Notes: generated by a model from the letters alone, not told the origin. A DNA stretch of 64,000 nucleotides from Desulfoluna spongiiphila (GCF_900101345.1 NZ_FMUX01000015.1:100617-164616); one strand, 5' to 3'. Numbered from the stretch's first letter, positions 33,404 through 43,334 are shown. Program-made: numbers and translations.

Positions 33404-35647
33404 TCAGGAGTAACTGAACGTGAGCTCATCACGCCGGAACCCGATGGTCACGGTGCCGCCCTTGGAGAGTTTTCCAAAGAGGAGCTCGTCGGCCAGCTGG
33501 TCCTTGATGACGGTCTGGATGAGACGTCCCAGGGGCCTTGCACCATAATCGGGGTCGTAGCCTTTCACGGCCAGCCAGTTTCGCGCCTTGGGTGTCAGCT
33601 TGAGCTGCACTTTGCGTTCGGCAAGCTGCCCTTTCATCTCGGTCATGAACTTATCCACGATCATCTCCATCACCTTTTCAGAGAGTGCATTGAAGGTGAT
33701 GATGGCATCCAGGCGGTTACGGAATTCCGGGCTGAAAATCCGCTCGATGGCCGAACGCCCCTTGCCTTCGACCTCGCTCTTCGGGCTCCCGAAGCCGATG
33801 GTTTTGGTGCTCATCTCCCGGGCCCCTGCGTTGGAGCTCATGAGGATGATCACGTTCCGGAAGTCGGCTTTTTTACCGTTGTTATCCGTCAGGGTGCCGT
33901 GGTCCATGACCTGAAGCAGGATATTGATCAGGTCGGGGTGTGCCTTTTCGATCTCGTCCATGAGCAGGACGCAGTGGGGGGTCTTGCGGATGCGCTCGGT
34001 GAGGAGGCCGCCCTGTTCAAACCCCACATACCCCGGAGGCGCCCCGATGAGGCGTGCCACGGCATGCTTTTCCATGTACTCACTCATGTCAAAGCGCAGG
34101 AACTCCACCCCGAGGTTGAGGGCAAGCTGCTTGGCCACCTCGGTTTTTCCAACCCCGGTGGGCCCGGAAAAGAGGAAGGAGCCGATGGGCTTGTCCGGAA
34201 TGGAGAGCCCGGCACGGGACCGCTTGATGGCGGTAATGAGCCCGGTCAGGGCATCGTCCTGGCCGAAGATGGCGTGTTTCATACGCTTGTCGAGGGTCTT
34301 GAGGCGATCCCGATCGGACTTGGAGACGCTCCGTGCCGGGATCTTTGCGATGATGGCCACCACCTTCTCCATATCGGAGACACGCACTTTGTGGGTAGTA
34401 TCCGCCTCGTCAAGGCGCTTGATAACCCCCGCCTCATCAATGACGTCAATGGCCTTGTCCGGCAGGTGGCGGTCGTTGATGTGCTTGAAGGAGAGATCAG
34501 CCGCCGCTTCAATGGCCGCAGGCGTATACACCACCTCGTGGTGGGACTCGAAACGGTCCTTGAGCCCGTTTAAGATCTCCACGGTTTCGGCCACGCTGGG
34601 TTCGCTGATATCGATCTTTTCAAAACGCCGGGACAACGCCCGGTCTTTTTCGAAATTGTTCTTGTACTCCTCGTAGGTGGTGGAGCCCATGCACCGCAGC
34701 TCCCCGTTGCCAAGAACGGGCTTGAGCATGTTGGAAGCGTCGATGGAGCCGCTGCTCGTGGCCCCTGCCCCCACGACGGTATGGATCTCATCGATGTAGA
34801 GGATCACGTTGGGAATGGCCTTCAGGGCTTCGATGACGCCCTTCATGCGTTTTTCAAAATCCCCGCGAAATTTGGTACCGGCAAGGACCGCAGGCAGGTC
34901 CAGGGAGTAGATCCGTGTCCCTTTGAGAGGCTCGGGAACCACGCCGGCCGCCACCATCTGGCCGAGGCCTTCGGCAAGGGCTGTTTTCCCCACACCGGGG
35001 TCTCCCACAAAGATGGGGTTGTTTTTGCGACGGCGAAGCAGGACCTGGATGATGCGCTGCATCTCCCGGGTTCGACCGATGAGGGGATCCAGGCGTCCGT
35101 CAAGGGCTCGCTCCACCAGATCAACGGTATAGAGCTTCAGGGGGTCAGTCTCTTCCTTGTCGTCTCGGGACTCCCCGCCTTCGGAGCCGGGCTGGCCGTC
35201 GCCGGCCGGGGTCTGTTTCTGCTCCTGTTCATGGGAGATGTACCGAAGGACAGAGAGCCGGGTCACCCCTTCGGTTTCCAGGAAATAGCTGGCATGGGAA
35301 TCCCGCTCCTGGAAAATGGAGGCAATGACATCGCCCACCTCCACCTCTTTTTTCTCAGCAGAGCGCACATGGGAGACGGCCCGCTGAATCACGCGCTGGA
35401 ACCCCAGGGTCTGCTGAAGCACATAGTCTTCGGACCCTGCAAGTTTTTCGATCTTCTCCTGAAGAAAGGTATCCACCTTGCTCTTGAGTTCAATGGTGTC
35501 GCCGCCACAGCTCTCAATGATATCAATGCCTGTGGGATCATGGAGGATGGCAAACAGCACATGCTCTATGCAGACATATTCATGGCGTCGTTTTTTGGCT
35601 TCTCGAACGGCAAAGCCCAAGGTTGCGCTGAGTTCTCTGCTTATCAT
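33404..35647 (-). CDS. clpA: ATP-dependent Clp protease ATP-binding subunit ClpA
   Basis: 747-residue AAA+ unfoldase that feeds proteins to ClpP. It has an N-terminal double Clp-N domain (1-145), the first AAA module with GDPGVGKT (about 215-222) and the second with GPTGVGKT (about 490). The C-terminal D2-small domain ends in PLGRLIQTVIKDQLADELL. ClpP itself is not in the window. The start overlaps the clpS stop by four bases. Confidence 0.97.
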   Translation of the reverse strand: MISRELSATLGFAVREAKKRRHEYVCIEHVLFAILHDPTGIDIIESCGGDTIELKSKVDTFLQEKIEKLAGSEDYVLQQTLGFQRVIQRAVSHVRSAEKKEVEVGDVIASIFQERDSHASYFLETEGVTRLSVLRYISHEQEQKQTPAGDGQPGSEGGESRDDKEETDPLKLYTVDLVERALDGRLDPLIGRTREMQRIIQVLLRRRKNNPIFVGDPGVGKTALAEGLGQMVAAGVVPEPLKGTRIYSLDLPAVLAGTKFRGDFEKRMKGVIEALKAIPNVILYIDEIHTVVGAGATSSGSIDASNMLKPVLGNGELRCMGSTTYEEYKNNFEKDRALSRRFEKIDISEPSVAETVEILNGLKDRFESHHEVVYTPAAIEAAADLSFKHINDRHLPDKAIDVIDEAGVIKRLDEADTTHKVRVSDMEKVVAIIAKIPARSVSKSDRDRLKTLDKRMKHAIFGQDDALTGLITAIKRSRAGLSIPDKPIGSFLFSGPTGVGKTEVAKQLALNLGVEFLRFDMSEYMEKHAVARLIGAPPGYVGFEQGGLLTERIRKTPHCVLLMDEIEKAHPDLINILLQVMDHGTLTDNNGKKADFRNVIILMSSNAGAREMSTKTIGFGSPKSEVEGKGRSAIERIFSPEFRNRLDAIITFNALSEKVMEMIVDKFMTEMKGQLAERKVQLKLTPKARNWLAVKGYDPDYGARPLGRLIQTVIKDQLADELLFGKLSKGGTVTIGFRRDELTFSYS

Positions 35648-35964
35648 AGGTCGTTATTCTCCATAACACTTCGCAAGGGGTAGCCGTTTTCCTCGGCCAG
35701 TTCGTGGACGGTATCCACTTTGGTTTCCGCCACCTCGTACGTGTACACACCGCACAATCCCTTACCCTGGTGATGAACATGAAGCATGATCTCCGTCGCG
35801 TTTTCCTGCGATTTCCGAAAAACCGTCATCAGGATATCCACCACAAAATCCATGGGAGTATAGTCATCATTCACGAGATAGACCCGGTACATGGGTGGCT
35901 CATTGAGCCTGGTTTCCCTGTCGACATCTAACTCTTCCTGCAGATCGGGATGATTCTCGGCCAT
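35644..35964 (-). CDS. clpS: ClpA adaptor protein ClpS
   Basis: 106 residues. A flexible acidic N-terminus (1-22) is followed by the ClpS core YRVYLVNDDYTPMDFVVDILMTVF, with the NDDYTPM residues that bind the N-terminal bulky residue of N-degrons, and HHQGKGLCGVYTYEVAETK. It delivers such substrates to ClpA. First gene of the clpS-clpA-aat operon. Confidence 0.96.
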   Translation of the reverse strand: MAENHPDLQEELDVDRETRLNEPPMYRVYLVNDDYTPMDFVVDILMTVFRKSQENATEIMLHVHHQGKGLCGVYTYEVAETKVDTVHELAEENGYPLRSVMENNDL

Positions 35965-36138
35965 TGGTCACTCATTCCCCCTGAAATCCTATGGTTAAAA
36001 TTATAACACAGAACAAGGCAAAAAAGCATCGACGATCGCGAGGGCCAGGGGATCGGATGAGGGATAAAAATGCCCGCATGCCTTTGCCCTTTAAGGGAAT
36101 CATCGATGCTTCAGGTGATAAAAAAACGGCCCGATGGA

Positions 36139-38664
36139 TCAGGACTGGCCGCAACATTTTTTATATTTTTTGCCACTTCCGCAGGGACACGGATCGTTTC
36201 GACCCACTTTGCTGTCCGCGCTTCGCGAAGGCTGCTTGGCGGCCCCGCTCTCTGAATGGGAATACGAAAGATTGGACTGAGTCCGCTCGGGGTTCACCTC
36301 TTCCACCTGCTCGGGTTCGGCAATCTGGATGCGGAACAAGATGGCCACCACCTCTTCCTGAATCCTGTCGATCATGGCCTGGAACATTTCAAATCCCTCT
36401 TTCTTGTACACGATGAGAGGGTTCTGCTGGGCGTAGCCTCGAAGGCCCACGCCTTCCTTGAGGTGGTCCATGGACAGGAGGTGGTCCTTCCAGTGGTTGT
36501 CCACGGTCTGAAGGATCACATAGCGTTCCAGCTGACGGAACTGATCCGTGCCGATGAGGGCCTCTTTGCCGTTCATGATCCCCATGACATGCTCAAGGAC
36601 CTCAGCGGCCAGCTTGTCCCGGGTGAGGCTGTTGCCGGAGGCATCCACGGTGAGGGTGGTGTTGAAATGGCTTCCCATGAGCTGGGCAAAGGTATCCCAG
36701 TCCCAGGTTTCGGGCAGGGCCTTGTCCACGGCGACGGCTGTGGCGATATCCCAGGCGATGCCTTCCACCATGCGAAGCACCTCCTCGTGGAGGTCCCCGC
36801 CCCGGAGTGCTTCGCGGCGCTGGCGATAGATCACCTCACGCTGCTTGTTCATCACATCGTCGTATTCGAGGATATGCTTTCGAATGTCGAAGTTGTGGCC
36901 TTCCACTTTGCGCTGGGCGTTTTCAATGGCCCGGGAGATGAGCCGGTGTTCGATGGGCTCCCCGTCTTCAAGGCCCAGGCGCTCCATGATGGCGGTGATG
37001 CGTTCCCCGCCGAAAATACGCAGCAGGTCATCCTCCAGGGAGAGGAAATACCGGGAGAGGCCGGGATCGCCCTGGCGGCCGGAACGGCCCCTGAGCTGGT
37101 TGTCGATACGGCGGCTGTCATGACGTTCGGTGCCCAGGATATAAAGTCCGCCCAGGTCCGTCACGCCCTCGCCCAAGACAATGTCGGTGCCTCGACCGGC
37201 CATGTTGGTGGAGAGGGTCACCGCCCCTTTTTGACCGGCCATGGCAACGATCTCGGCTTCTTTGCCGTGGTGCTTGGCGTTAAGCACCTCGTGCTTGACG
37301 CCCTTCTTGCTCAGTTTTTTACTCAGCTGCTCGGACATGTCGATGGAGATGGTTCCCACAAGCACGGGCTGGCCTGTTTTGTGGACACTGATGATCTCCT
37401 CGGCCACCGCATCGAACTTCTCTTTGCGGGTCTTGTAGATCACGTCCGGCATGTCCTTTCTCAGCATGGGCTTGTTGGTGGGAACCACCAGGCACTCCAG
37501 GCTGTAGATCTTCATGAACTCTTCGGCTTCGGTCATGGCCGTACCGGTCATGCCGCAGAGGGTGTCGTACATGCGGAAGTAGTTCTGAAAGGTGATGGAC
37601 GCCAGGGTCTGGTTCTCGTTTTCGATGCGAACCTTCTCTTTGGCTTCCAGGGCCTGGTGAAGCCCCTCGCTGTAACGACGGCCTTCCATGAGGCGACCGG
37701 TAAACTCATCGACGATAACCACCTTGCCGTTTTTCACGATGTAATCGGTGTCGCGCTTGAAGGCGACGTGGGCTTTCAAGGCCTGGTTCACGTGATGGAG
37801 GATCTCAATGTTGGAGGGGTCAAACAGGTTCTCCACGTTGAGTTTCTCTTCGGCTTTCTGAACCCCTTCTTCGGTGAGGGTCACGCTGCGGGACTTTTCG
37901 TCCAGGGTGTAATCCACCTCCTCCTTGAACAGGGGCATGATGCTGTCCACAAGGCCGTAGAGCTGGGTGGACTGCTCCGCAGGACCGGAGATAATCAAAG
38001 GCGTCCTGGCTTCGTCGATGAGGATACTGTCCACCTCATCCACGATGGCGAAGTTCAGGTCCCGCTGGACAAGCTGTTCTCTGGTAAACTTCATGTTGTC
38101 CCGGAGGTAATCAAAGCCGAACTCGTTGTTGGTCCCGTAGGTGATATCGGAGTTGTACGCTGCCTTTCTCTGGGCATCGTCCAGGCCGTGGACAATATTT
38201 CCCACGGTGAGCCCCATGAACGTGTAGAGCCGCCCCATCCATTCGGCGTCGCGGGAGGCAAGGTAATCGTTGACAGTCACCACGTGAACGCCTTTACCTG
38301 TCAAGGCATTCAAATAGGCCGGGAGGGTGGCCACCAGGGTTTTGCCCTCCCCTGTTTTCATCTCGGCGATCATGCCGTTGTGAAGGGCCATCCCGCCAAC
38401 GAGCTGGCAATCGTAATGCCGCATCTCAAGGACCCTGCAGGACGCCTCCCTGACGGCGGCAAAGGCCTCGGGCAAAAGGTCGTCCAGGGTCTCCCCTTGA
38501 GCGTAGCGCTCCTTGAAAGCCGGGGTCAACGCCTTGAGGGCTTCGTCATCCAGGGATTTGTATGTCGCCTCCAGGGCGTTGATCTGCTCAACGACCAGGG
38601 CGAGGCGCTTGACCACACGGTCATTTTTCGTTCCAAACAGACGGGTCAGTAACTTTATCAGCAT
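36139..38664 (-). CDS. secA: Preprotein translocase subunit SecA
   Basis: 841-residue ATPase motor that pushes preproteins through SecYEG. Nucleotide-binding domain 1 has AEMKTGEGKTLVATLPA near 100, and DEVDSILIDEARTPLIISG follows. Helicase-like NBD2 contains TNMAGRGTDI and GTERHDSRRIDNQLRGRSGRQGD in pieces. The C-terminal zinc-binding SEC-C motif is KVGRNDPCPCGSGKKYKKCC. ATG 38664 (MLIKLLTRLFG) is preferred because GAGAGGA directly abuts the earlier ATG at 38673. The 286-bp gap before it shows no gene. Confidence 0.97.
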   Translation of the reverse strand: MLIKLLTRLFGTKNDRVVKRLALVVEQINALEATYKSLDDEALKALTPAFKERYAQGETLDDLLPEAFAAVREASCRVLEMRHYDCQLVGGMALHNGMIAEMKTGEGKTLVATLPAYLNALTGKGVHVVTVNDYLASRDAEWMGRLYTFMGLTVGNIVHGLDDAQRKAAYNSDITYGTNNEFGFDYLRDNMKFTREQLVQRDLNFAIVDEVDSILIDEARTPLIISGPAEQSTQLYGLVDSIMPLFKEEVDYTLDEKSRSVTLTEEGVQKAEEKLNVENLFDPSNIEILHHVNQALKAHVAFKRDTDYIVKNGKVVIVDEFTGRLMEGRRYSEGLHQALEAKEKVRIENENQTLASITFQNYFRMYDTLCGMTGTAMTEAEEFMKIYSLECLVVPTNKPMLRKDMPDVIYKTRKEKFDAVAEEIISVHKTGQPVLVGTISIDMSEQLSKKLSKKGVKHEVLNAKHHGKEAEIVAMAGQKGAVTLSTNMAGRGTDIVLGEGVTDLGGLYILGTERHDSRRIDNQLRGRSGRQGDPGLSRYFLSLEDDLLRIFGGERITAIMERLGLEDGEPIEHRLISRAIENAQRKVEGHNFDIRKHILEYDDVMNKQREVIYRQRREALRGGDLHEEVLRMVEGIAWDIATAVAVDKALPETWDWDTFAQLMGSHFNTTLTVDASGNSLTRDKLAAEVLEHVMGIMNGKEALIGTDQFRQLERYVILQTVDNHWKDHLLSMDHLKEGVGLRGYAQQNPLIVYKKEGFEMFQAMIDRIQEEVVAILFRIQIAEPEQVEEVNPERTQSNLSYSHSESGAAKQPSRSADSKVGRNDPCPCGSGKKYKKCCGQS

Positions 38665-38950
38665 CGGCTGCATTCCTCTCTCAGCGGGAAACCGTTTTCA
38701 ATTTCACGATCATCAGTATGATGGCCTTTCCGCACGGACTGTTGCCAAGCGTGGGGCCTGGGGACGCCATGGATGGGACCATGACGATGGGGGGACCTTC
38801 GGTGGCGGCTCACGATGACCCTGTCAGCACGAGGGAAGCCCATGGACAGCCGGGATTCGGCATCCGCCACATAGTTGTACAAAACGGGGATAAAATCAAG
38901 GGAAAGGCGTGGAAGAAAGCGGCAAAAAAAGGCATCACGGCGGATATCGA

Positions 38951-39877
38951 TCAATCCAGGATATATTTCTCAGGATCCACCGGCATGCCGTTGAGGTGCA
39001 CCTCGTAATGCAGGTGGGGACCGGTGCTTCGCCCGGTGTTCCCCATAAGGGCGATCTTGTCTCCTCGTTTCACATGCTCACCCTTCTTCTTCAGGGTTTT
39101 CGACAGGTGACCGTAGCGTGTCAACATCCCGTGCCCATGATCCAGGGAGACCATGACGCCCATGGAACCGCGGGGCCCTGCATAGGTCACCACCCCATCG
39201 GCCGGTGCGAAAATGGGTGTCCCCACATGGTTGGCAATGTCGTAGCCCTTGTGAAATCTCTTTTTGCCGGAAAAGGGAGAGACCCGGGGACCGAACCGGG
39301 AAGAGATCCAGCCCGTGGTGGGACAGATGGCCGGTGTGGACTCCAGAATCGTACGTTTTTCATCAAGGATGTCGTACAGGGAGGTGAAACGGCCCAGCTC
39401 CTCTTCGGCTGCCATGCTCGTTTCATGAATCTGTTCGGCCATTTCACGAACCAGGGCTTCCCCCTGCTCGTGGATCACCAGGTTGGTGTCGATGTCCCTG
39501 GGGGTCGCACCGCCCACGCCAAACAGGCTGTCCCCTTTGGAGGGGCTGCCCAGGTTGGCGATAACGCGGATTTTTTTCTCAAAATCGTAGAGGGCCATGA
39601 GGTTCCCCTTGAGACCGTTGATCTCACGGGCAAGGACAACCAGCTGTGCCTCCCGGGCTTTCAGCTCGGCATCTTTGCGCTCCAGGGAAAGGGAGAAGGC
39701 GTCGGTGGATTTCTGATGGCGAAAAGATGCCCACTGGGCATAAAGGGTCACGGAAAGTGTCGAGGTGAGAGCCACGAGAAGCACCAGAAAGACAAGGGCA
39801 CCCCGCCCGGTCAAGGCAAGCTGCCGGAAGGAGTTCTTCCCGGATCCGACTATATAAAAGGTGTACCTGCGTTTCAT
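38951..39877 (-). CDS. M23-family metallopeptidase (peptidoglycan endopeptidase type)
   Basis: 308 residues: an N-terminal membrane anchor (about 22-45), a helical coiled-coil stretch (about 50-100) and a C-terminal M23/LytM domain with HKGYDIAN (HxxxD zinc motif), HGHGMLTRYGHL and HLHYEVH (HxH). All zinc ligands are present, so an active crosslink endopeptidase in the periplasm is likely. A longer frame to 39982 lacks a ribosome site. It is upstream of secA on the same strand. Confidence 0.93.
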   Translation of the reverse strand: MKRRYTFYIVGSGKNSFRQLALTGRGALVFLVLLVALTSTLSVTLYAQWASFRHQKSTDAFSLSLERKDAELKAREAQLVVLAREINGLKGNLMALYDFEKKIRVIANLGSPSKGDSLFGVGGATPRDIDTNLVIHEQGEALVREMAEQIHETSMAAEEELGRFTSLYDILDEKRTILESTPAICPTTGWISSRFGPRVSPFSGKKRFHKGYDIANHVGTPIFAPADGVVTYAGPRGSMGVMVSLDHGHGMLTRYGHLSKTLKKKGEHVKRGDKIALMGNTGRSTGPHLHYEVHLNGMPVDPEKYILD

Positions 39878-40195
39878 AGGCTCCACGGTGTAACGACCAG
39901 GAGCGAAGTGAAAACGCCCTGGAATGGGGGGATTCTCAGGCGGGCCGAGGAACTCGTTGCGCCCGAAGCGATCGGTGCACACAGCGGATGCACACCTCTG
40001 TTTTCAGGATATTTTGCTACCATGGAGACGCCTAACTGTCAAGCGCCAGGCAGGACAAACCCGTGCCGGTGCCCCCTGTCACCCAGGCGGTCCGACCCGA
40101 GCGCCTGATGCCCGCACCGTACCGCCATCCCACAATAAACTGTAATTTCGATATGTTTCACCGATCCACCCCCACAGCCGGAGTGGAAATCTTTT
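39878..40195. other. Gap with no supported feature
   Basis: 318 bases between the dctM stop and the M23 start. No gene, hairpin terminator or known repeat was identified; a promoter for the M23 gene is expected here but not recognisable. Confidence 0.45.
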
Positions 40196-41482
40196 TTACC
40201 GGCTCAAACCGGGAAGCCACATGACAAGTTCCGGCACAAAGGTAATGACAAGCAGCACAGCCAGCTGGATGAGAAGAAAGGGCATCACCGCTCGGGACAC
40301 AAACAGCAGGCCCCGCCCCGCAATGGACCCGGTAATAAAGAGACTCACCCCCATGGGGGGCGTGCAGTAGCCGATGGCAAGGTTCACGGTGAGGATCAAT
40401 CCGAAATGTATGGGGTCCACCCCGAAATGCGGAAGCATGGGAATCAGCACCGGCCCCAGGATCAGGGTGGCGGAGATGATATCCATGAACATCCCTGTCA
40501 CCAGAAGTAGCAGGTTCATCAGGAGAAGGAACCCCCACCCCGATGAGACGCTCATCATCACGGCCTCGGTGATGCGGCCCGGAATGTTTTCAAAGGTGAG
40601 GTAACGACCGAAGCAGGTGGCACCGGCAACGATGATAAGCAGCGTGGCCGAAGTCACCGCCGAACTCACGGTGATCTGTTTCAGTTCGGCAAGGTTCATG
40701 GAACGATGGATAAAAAGCTCTACAACAAAGGCATAGACGCAGGCCACCACCGCTGCTTCGTTGGCGGTGAACATACCGGAAAAAATCCCCCCGAATATAA
40801 TCACAGGGAGCATCAGCGCCCAGAAGCCCTCTTTAAGGGCCCCTGTGATCTCTCCGGCCGAGGGGGTCGACCGACGCTCCACCCGCCCTCCCCGGCGATA
40901 GAGAATCCCGGTATAGAGACAGATCCCCAACACAATGAGCACCCCCGGCACAAACCCCGTAAGAAACAAGGCCTCCAGGGAGACATTGCTGATCATGCTG
41001 TACAGGATCATCCCGATACTCGGGGGAATGATCACCCCCAGGTTGGGGGACGTGGCCATGAGTCCCACCGTATACGACTCATCATACCCATGTTCCATAA
41101 GGGCCGGGACCATAAAACCGCCGATGGCCACCACCGTTGCCACCGTGGACCCCGAGATGGCACCGAAAAGCCCGCAGGCCACCACCCCTGCCATGCCGAG
41201 CCCCCCGGGAAGCCACCCCACCAGCACATCAGCCACCCGGATCAATTTTGACACGATGCTGCCGGCGGTCATGATGTTTCCGCAGAGGATAAAAAAAAGA
41301 ACCACCACCAGGGCGAAGTTGTCCAGGCTCTTAAAAAGGGTCTGGACGAGCAGAAGCACCGGCAGGTCGGCAAACAGAAGAAAACCCGCGGCTGCAGTAA
41401 AAAAAAGGGACATGGCCACCGGGATGTAAGCGGCCATGCACCCAAGGAGAATGGACAGGATGATCAGTTCGCTACTTCCCAT
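40196..41482 (-). CDS. dctM: TRAP transporter large permease (DctM)
   Basis: 428-residue membrane protein with about 12 helices, the Na+-coupled translocation subunit of a tripartite ATP-independent transporter. Family segments include NIMTAGSIVSKLIRVADVLVG, GAISGSTVATVVAIGG and SPNLGVIIPPSI. ATG 41482 is chosen, overlapping the dctQ end by 11 bases; a longer frame to 41584 would cover more of dctQ. Confidence 0.94.
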   Translation of the reverse strand: MGSSELIILSILLGCMAAYIPVAMSLFFTAAAGFLLFADLPVLLLVQTLFKSLDNFALVVVLFFILCGNIMTAGSIVSKLIRVADVLVGWLPGGLGMAGVVACGLFGAISGSTVATVVAIGGFMVPALMEHGYDESYTVGLMATSPNLGVIIPPSIGMILYSMISNVSLEALFLTGFVPGVLIVLGICLYTGILYRRGGRVERRSTPSAGEITGALKEGFWALMLPVIIFGGIFSGMFTANEAAVVACVYAFVVELFIHRSMNLAELKQITVSSAVTSATLLIIVAGATCFGRYLTFENIPGRITEAVMMSVSSGWGFLLLMNLLLLVTGMFMDIISATLILGPVLIPMLPHFGVDPIHFGLILTVNLAIGYCTPPMGVSLFITGSIAGRGLLFVSRAVMPFLLIQLAVLLVITFVPELVMWLPGLSR

Positions 41483-41984
41483 GTGACTGCCCGCCTCCCT
41501 CATCGCCGGTTTTGCCCAACAGGCCAGCGGCCTGAACAAGGGCGCGGAACCCCATAAGCCCCCCTGAAAGGGGAAGGATCCCATAGAGCCAGGCCATGGG
41601 AATCTGCATGATAATGGTCTTCTGCCCTGTTCGCATCTGAAGCATCACCATGCTGATACCAAAGACAATGAGGATCCCTGAAAACAGAAGGATCGCCCCG
41701 TAGGAGAAGAGCAGCAACGGCCCTTTGAGCCGGGGAAAAAACTGGACAAGGGCATCAATGCGCACCATGGCCCCGTTTTTAACGGCTCGGCTGCACCCCA
41801 CAAAGGTGGTGTAGACAATGACCAGTCGAACCAACTCCTCTGACCAGGCCAGGGAGTGGTTGAAGCCGTACCGCAATACCACGCTGGCAAAAAGAGCCGT
41901 CAGGGCCGCCATAACGGTCAGGAACAGGGTCCACTCCTCAAAGGAGGTGACCACACGATCGATTTTATTACACAAGGCTGTCAT
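41472..41984 (-). CDS. dctQ: TRAP transporter small permease (DctQ)
   Basis: 170 residues with four membrane helices and the DctQ pattern SLAWSEELVRLVIVYTTFVG plus GAMVRIDALV. No ribosome site is visible before the ATG; the upstream 17 bases are followed by the heptamer array. It forms the membrane complex with DctM. Confidence 0.93.
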   Translation of the reverse strand: MTALCNKIDRVVTSFEEWTLFLTVMAALTALFASVVLRYGFNHSLAWSEELVRLVIVYTTFVGCSRAVKNGAMVRIDALVQFFPRLKGPLLLFSYGAILLFSGILIVFGISMVMLQMRTGQKTIIMQIPMAWLYGILPLSGGLMGFRALVQAAGLLGKTGDEGGGQSHGK

Positions 41985-42000
41985 ACATGTCCGATAAAAA

Positions 42001-42056
42001 GGGCTAAGGGCTAAGGGCTAAGGGCTAAGGGCTAAGGGCTAAGGGCTAAGGGCTAA
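42001..42056. repeat. Eight perfect GGGCTAA heptamers
   Basis: Eight uninterrupted copies of a 7-bp unit (TTAGCCC on the coding strand) in the 107-bp dctP-dctQ gap, ending 16 bases upstream of the dctQ start codon. Such arrays often change copy number by slippage. Confidence 0.97.
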
Positions 42057-42091
42057 GGGAAAGGACCAAAGCCCTAAAGCCGCGTCAAGGG

Positions 42092-43240
42092 TTATCTGGC
42101 GGTGTAGCCCAGGTGGTTGCTGACCTCGGAGAGGTAATCCTCGGGACGGTACGTGTCGTCCTTGTACAGGCGGTTGATCTCAGCCTTCCAGTTTCCATGG
42201 ACCACATTGCCCTTCTCTTTGAGCAGGGCCGTATCGGCATCAGGGAGAGCGTAAAAAGAAACACCTCCGGCCCTGGCATCGGCAATCTGCGCCTCCTCCT
42301 GGGCCCGGGTCTCCTCCCGGATCTCGGCACAGACCTCGTGGACCACCTCGATAAAGGTGGCGCGGAGGTCCTCGGGCAGGCTCTCCAGCCAGGCGGTATT
42401 GAAGACCCAGATAAACAGACCCTGGGCATAGTTGACCTGGGTGTAGTGCTTGGCAACCTCGAATTTTTTCGTGATGTTGCACACCATGGGCGTGTGGTCA
42501 AGGCCGGTGATTACACCCTGCTTCAAGGAGACAGGCACGTCCGGCCAGGGCATCACCACCGGGCTCAGGCCCCAGGCGTCATACAGGGATTTGTTGACGC
42601 TGGCCTCGGCAATGCGAAACTTCACCGTTCCCGCCTCGGCAAGCTCGGTAACCGGGGTGGTGGTGGCCCATCCGTAGCTTCCGTACCCGGTGATATCAAG
42701 GCCCGTGATTCCCTGATGGGCCATGGCCCGCATAAAATGATCAAAAAGAGGCCCGCTCCGGGTAAACCTGTCCAGCTTATCGAAGGTGTTCACCAGGAAA
42801 GGCAGGTTGACCAGCCCGAACCTCGGCCCGAGGTTGGTGGCAGCCACCGAACTCACGGCCATCCCCTGGATAGCACCCATCTGAAGCTGTCCAAGGACCT
42901 CCACCTCGCCCCCCAGAACCGAAAGGGGCTTGTAGTCAAAATAGATCTTTCCGCCGGTGCGCTTCCACAGCTCGTCGCGGATGGCAAACCCGGCGTACAC
43001 CCCCTTCATGACGGGGTGGGAAACATTGGACACAATGCATCGATAGGTTGCGGTGGACGGGTCAAAGTCAGGCTTCCATCGATCCAGGGGTGAGGTGGCC
43101 TGCGAGGCGGCAGACCCCTTGGGCTTCACCTCCTCCTTGACCTCCTGGTCCCTGCTGCACCCCCCGAAAACCAGCAGCCCGAGAAGGGCTGCCCCCACCA
43201 TCATCATTCGTCGACCCATTGCCGTTTTTACCTTCGTCAC
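42092..43240 (-). CDS. dctP: TRAP transporter substrate-binding lipoprotein (DctP)
   Basis: 382 residues from GTG 43240, which has AAGGAG seven bases upstream. The N-terminus is a lipoprotein signal: GRRMMMVGAALLGLLVFGGC with Cys as the lipidated residue. The rest is a DctP-family binding protein (about 75-370), with GAIQGMAVSS and KFRIAEASVNKSLYDAWGLSPV, typical of the family; the Arg of FRI usually contacts a carboxylate. The ligand is therefore probably an organic acid, but cannot be named. Other starts at 43261 and 43219 are possible. Confidence 0.92.
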   Translation of the reverse strand: MTKVKTAMGRRMMMVGAALLGLLVFGGCSRDQEVKEEVKPKGSAASQATSPLDRWKPDFDPSTATYRCIVSNVSHPVMKGVYAGFAIRDELWKRTGGKIYFDYKPLSVLGGEVEVLGQLQMGAIQGMAVSSVAATNLGPRFGLVNLPFLVNTFDKLDRFTRSGPLFDHFMRAMAHQGITGLDITGYGSYGWATTTPVTELAEAGTVKFRIAEASVNKSLYDAWGLSPVVMPWPDVPVSLKQGVITGLDHTPMVCNITKKFEVAKHYTQVNYAQGLFIWVFNTAWLESLPEDLRATFIEVVHEVCAEIREETRAQEEAQIADARAGGVSFYALPDADTALLKEKGNVVHGNWKAEINRLYKDDTYRPEDYLSEVSNHLGYTAR

Positions 43241-43305
43241 TCTCGTTCTCCTTGCCTTCAAGTCGTATCAAAAACCGGTTGCGCCCCACCTGACCGTCGC
43301 CCATT

Positions 43306-43334
43306 TTATGACCGACGGTCACTTGCGGTTACAA
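43306..43334 (-). promoter_or_regulatory. dctP promoter with embedded operator
   Basis: On the minus strand TTGTAA (43334-43329), 17 bp, TCATAA (43311-43306). The 13-bp perfect palindrome TGACCGACGGTCA (43309-43321) overlaps the -10 box and the spacer; a half site TGACCGTCG lies at 43291. The same palindrome type lies at the tetR promoter. Confidence 0.7.

Noticed and set aside
36256..38652. 798-codon plus-strand reading frame
   Set aside because: Exact antisense shadow of secA; His/Gly/Val-rich composition comes from GC-rich third positions.
42001..42056. Telomere-like sequence marking a chromosome end
   Set aside because: Lies inside a TRAP operon with only eight short units; a slippage array is the simpler reading.
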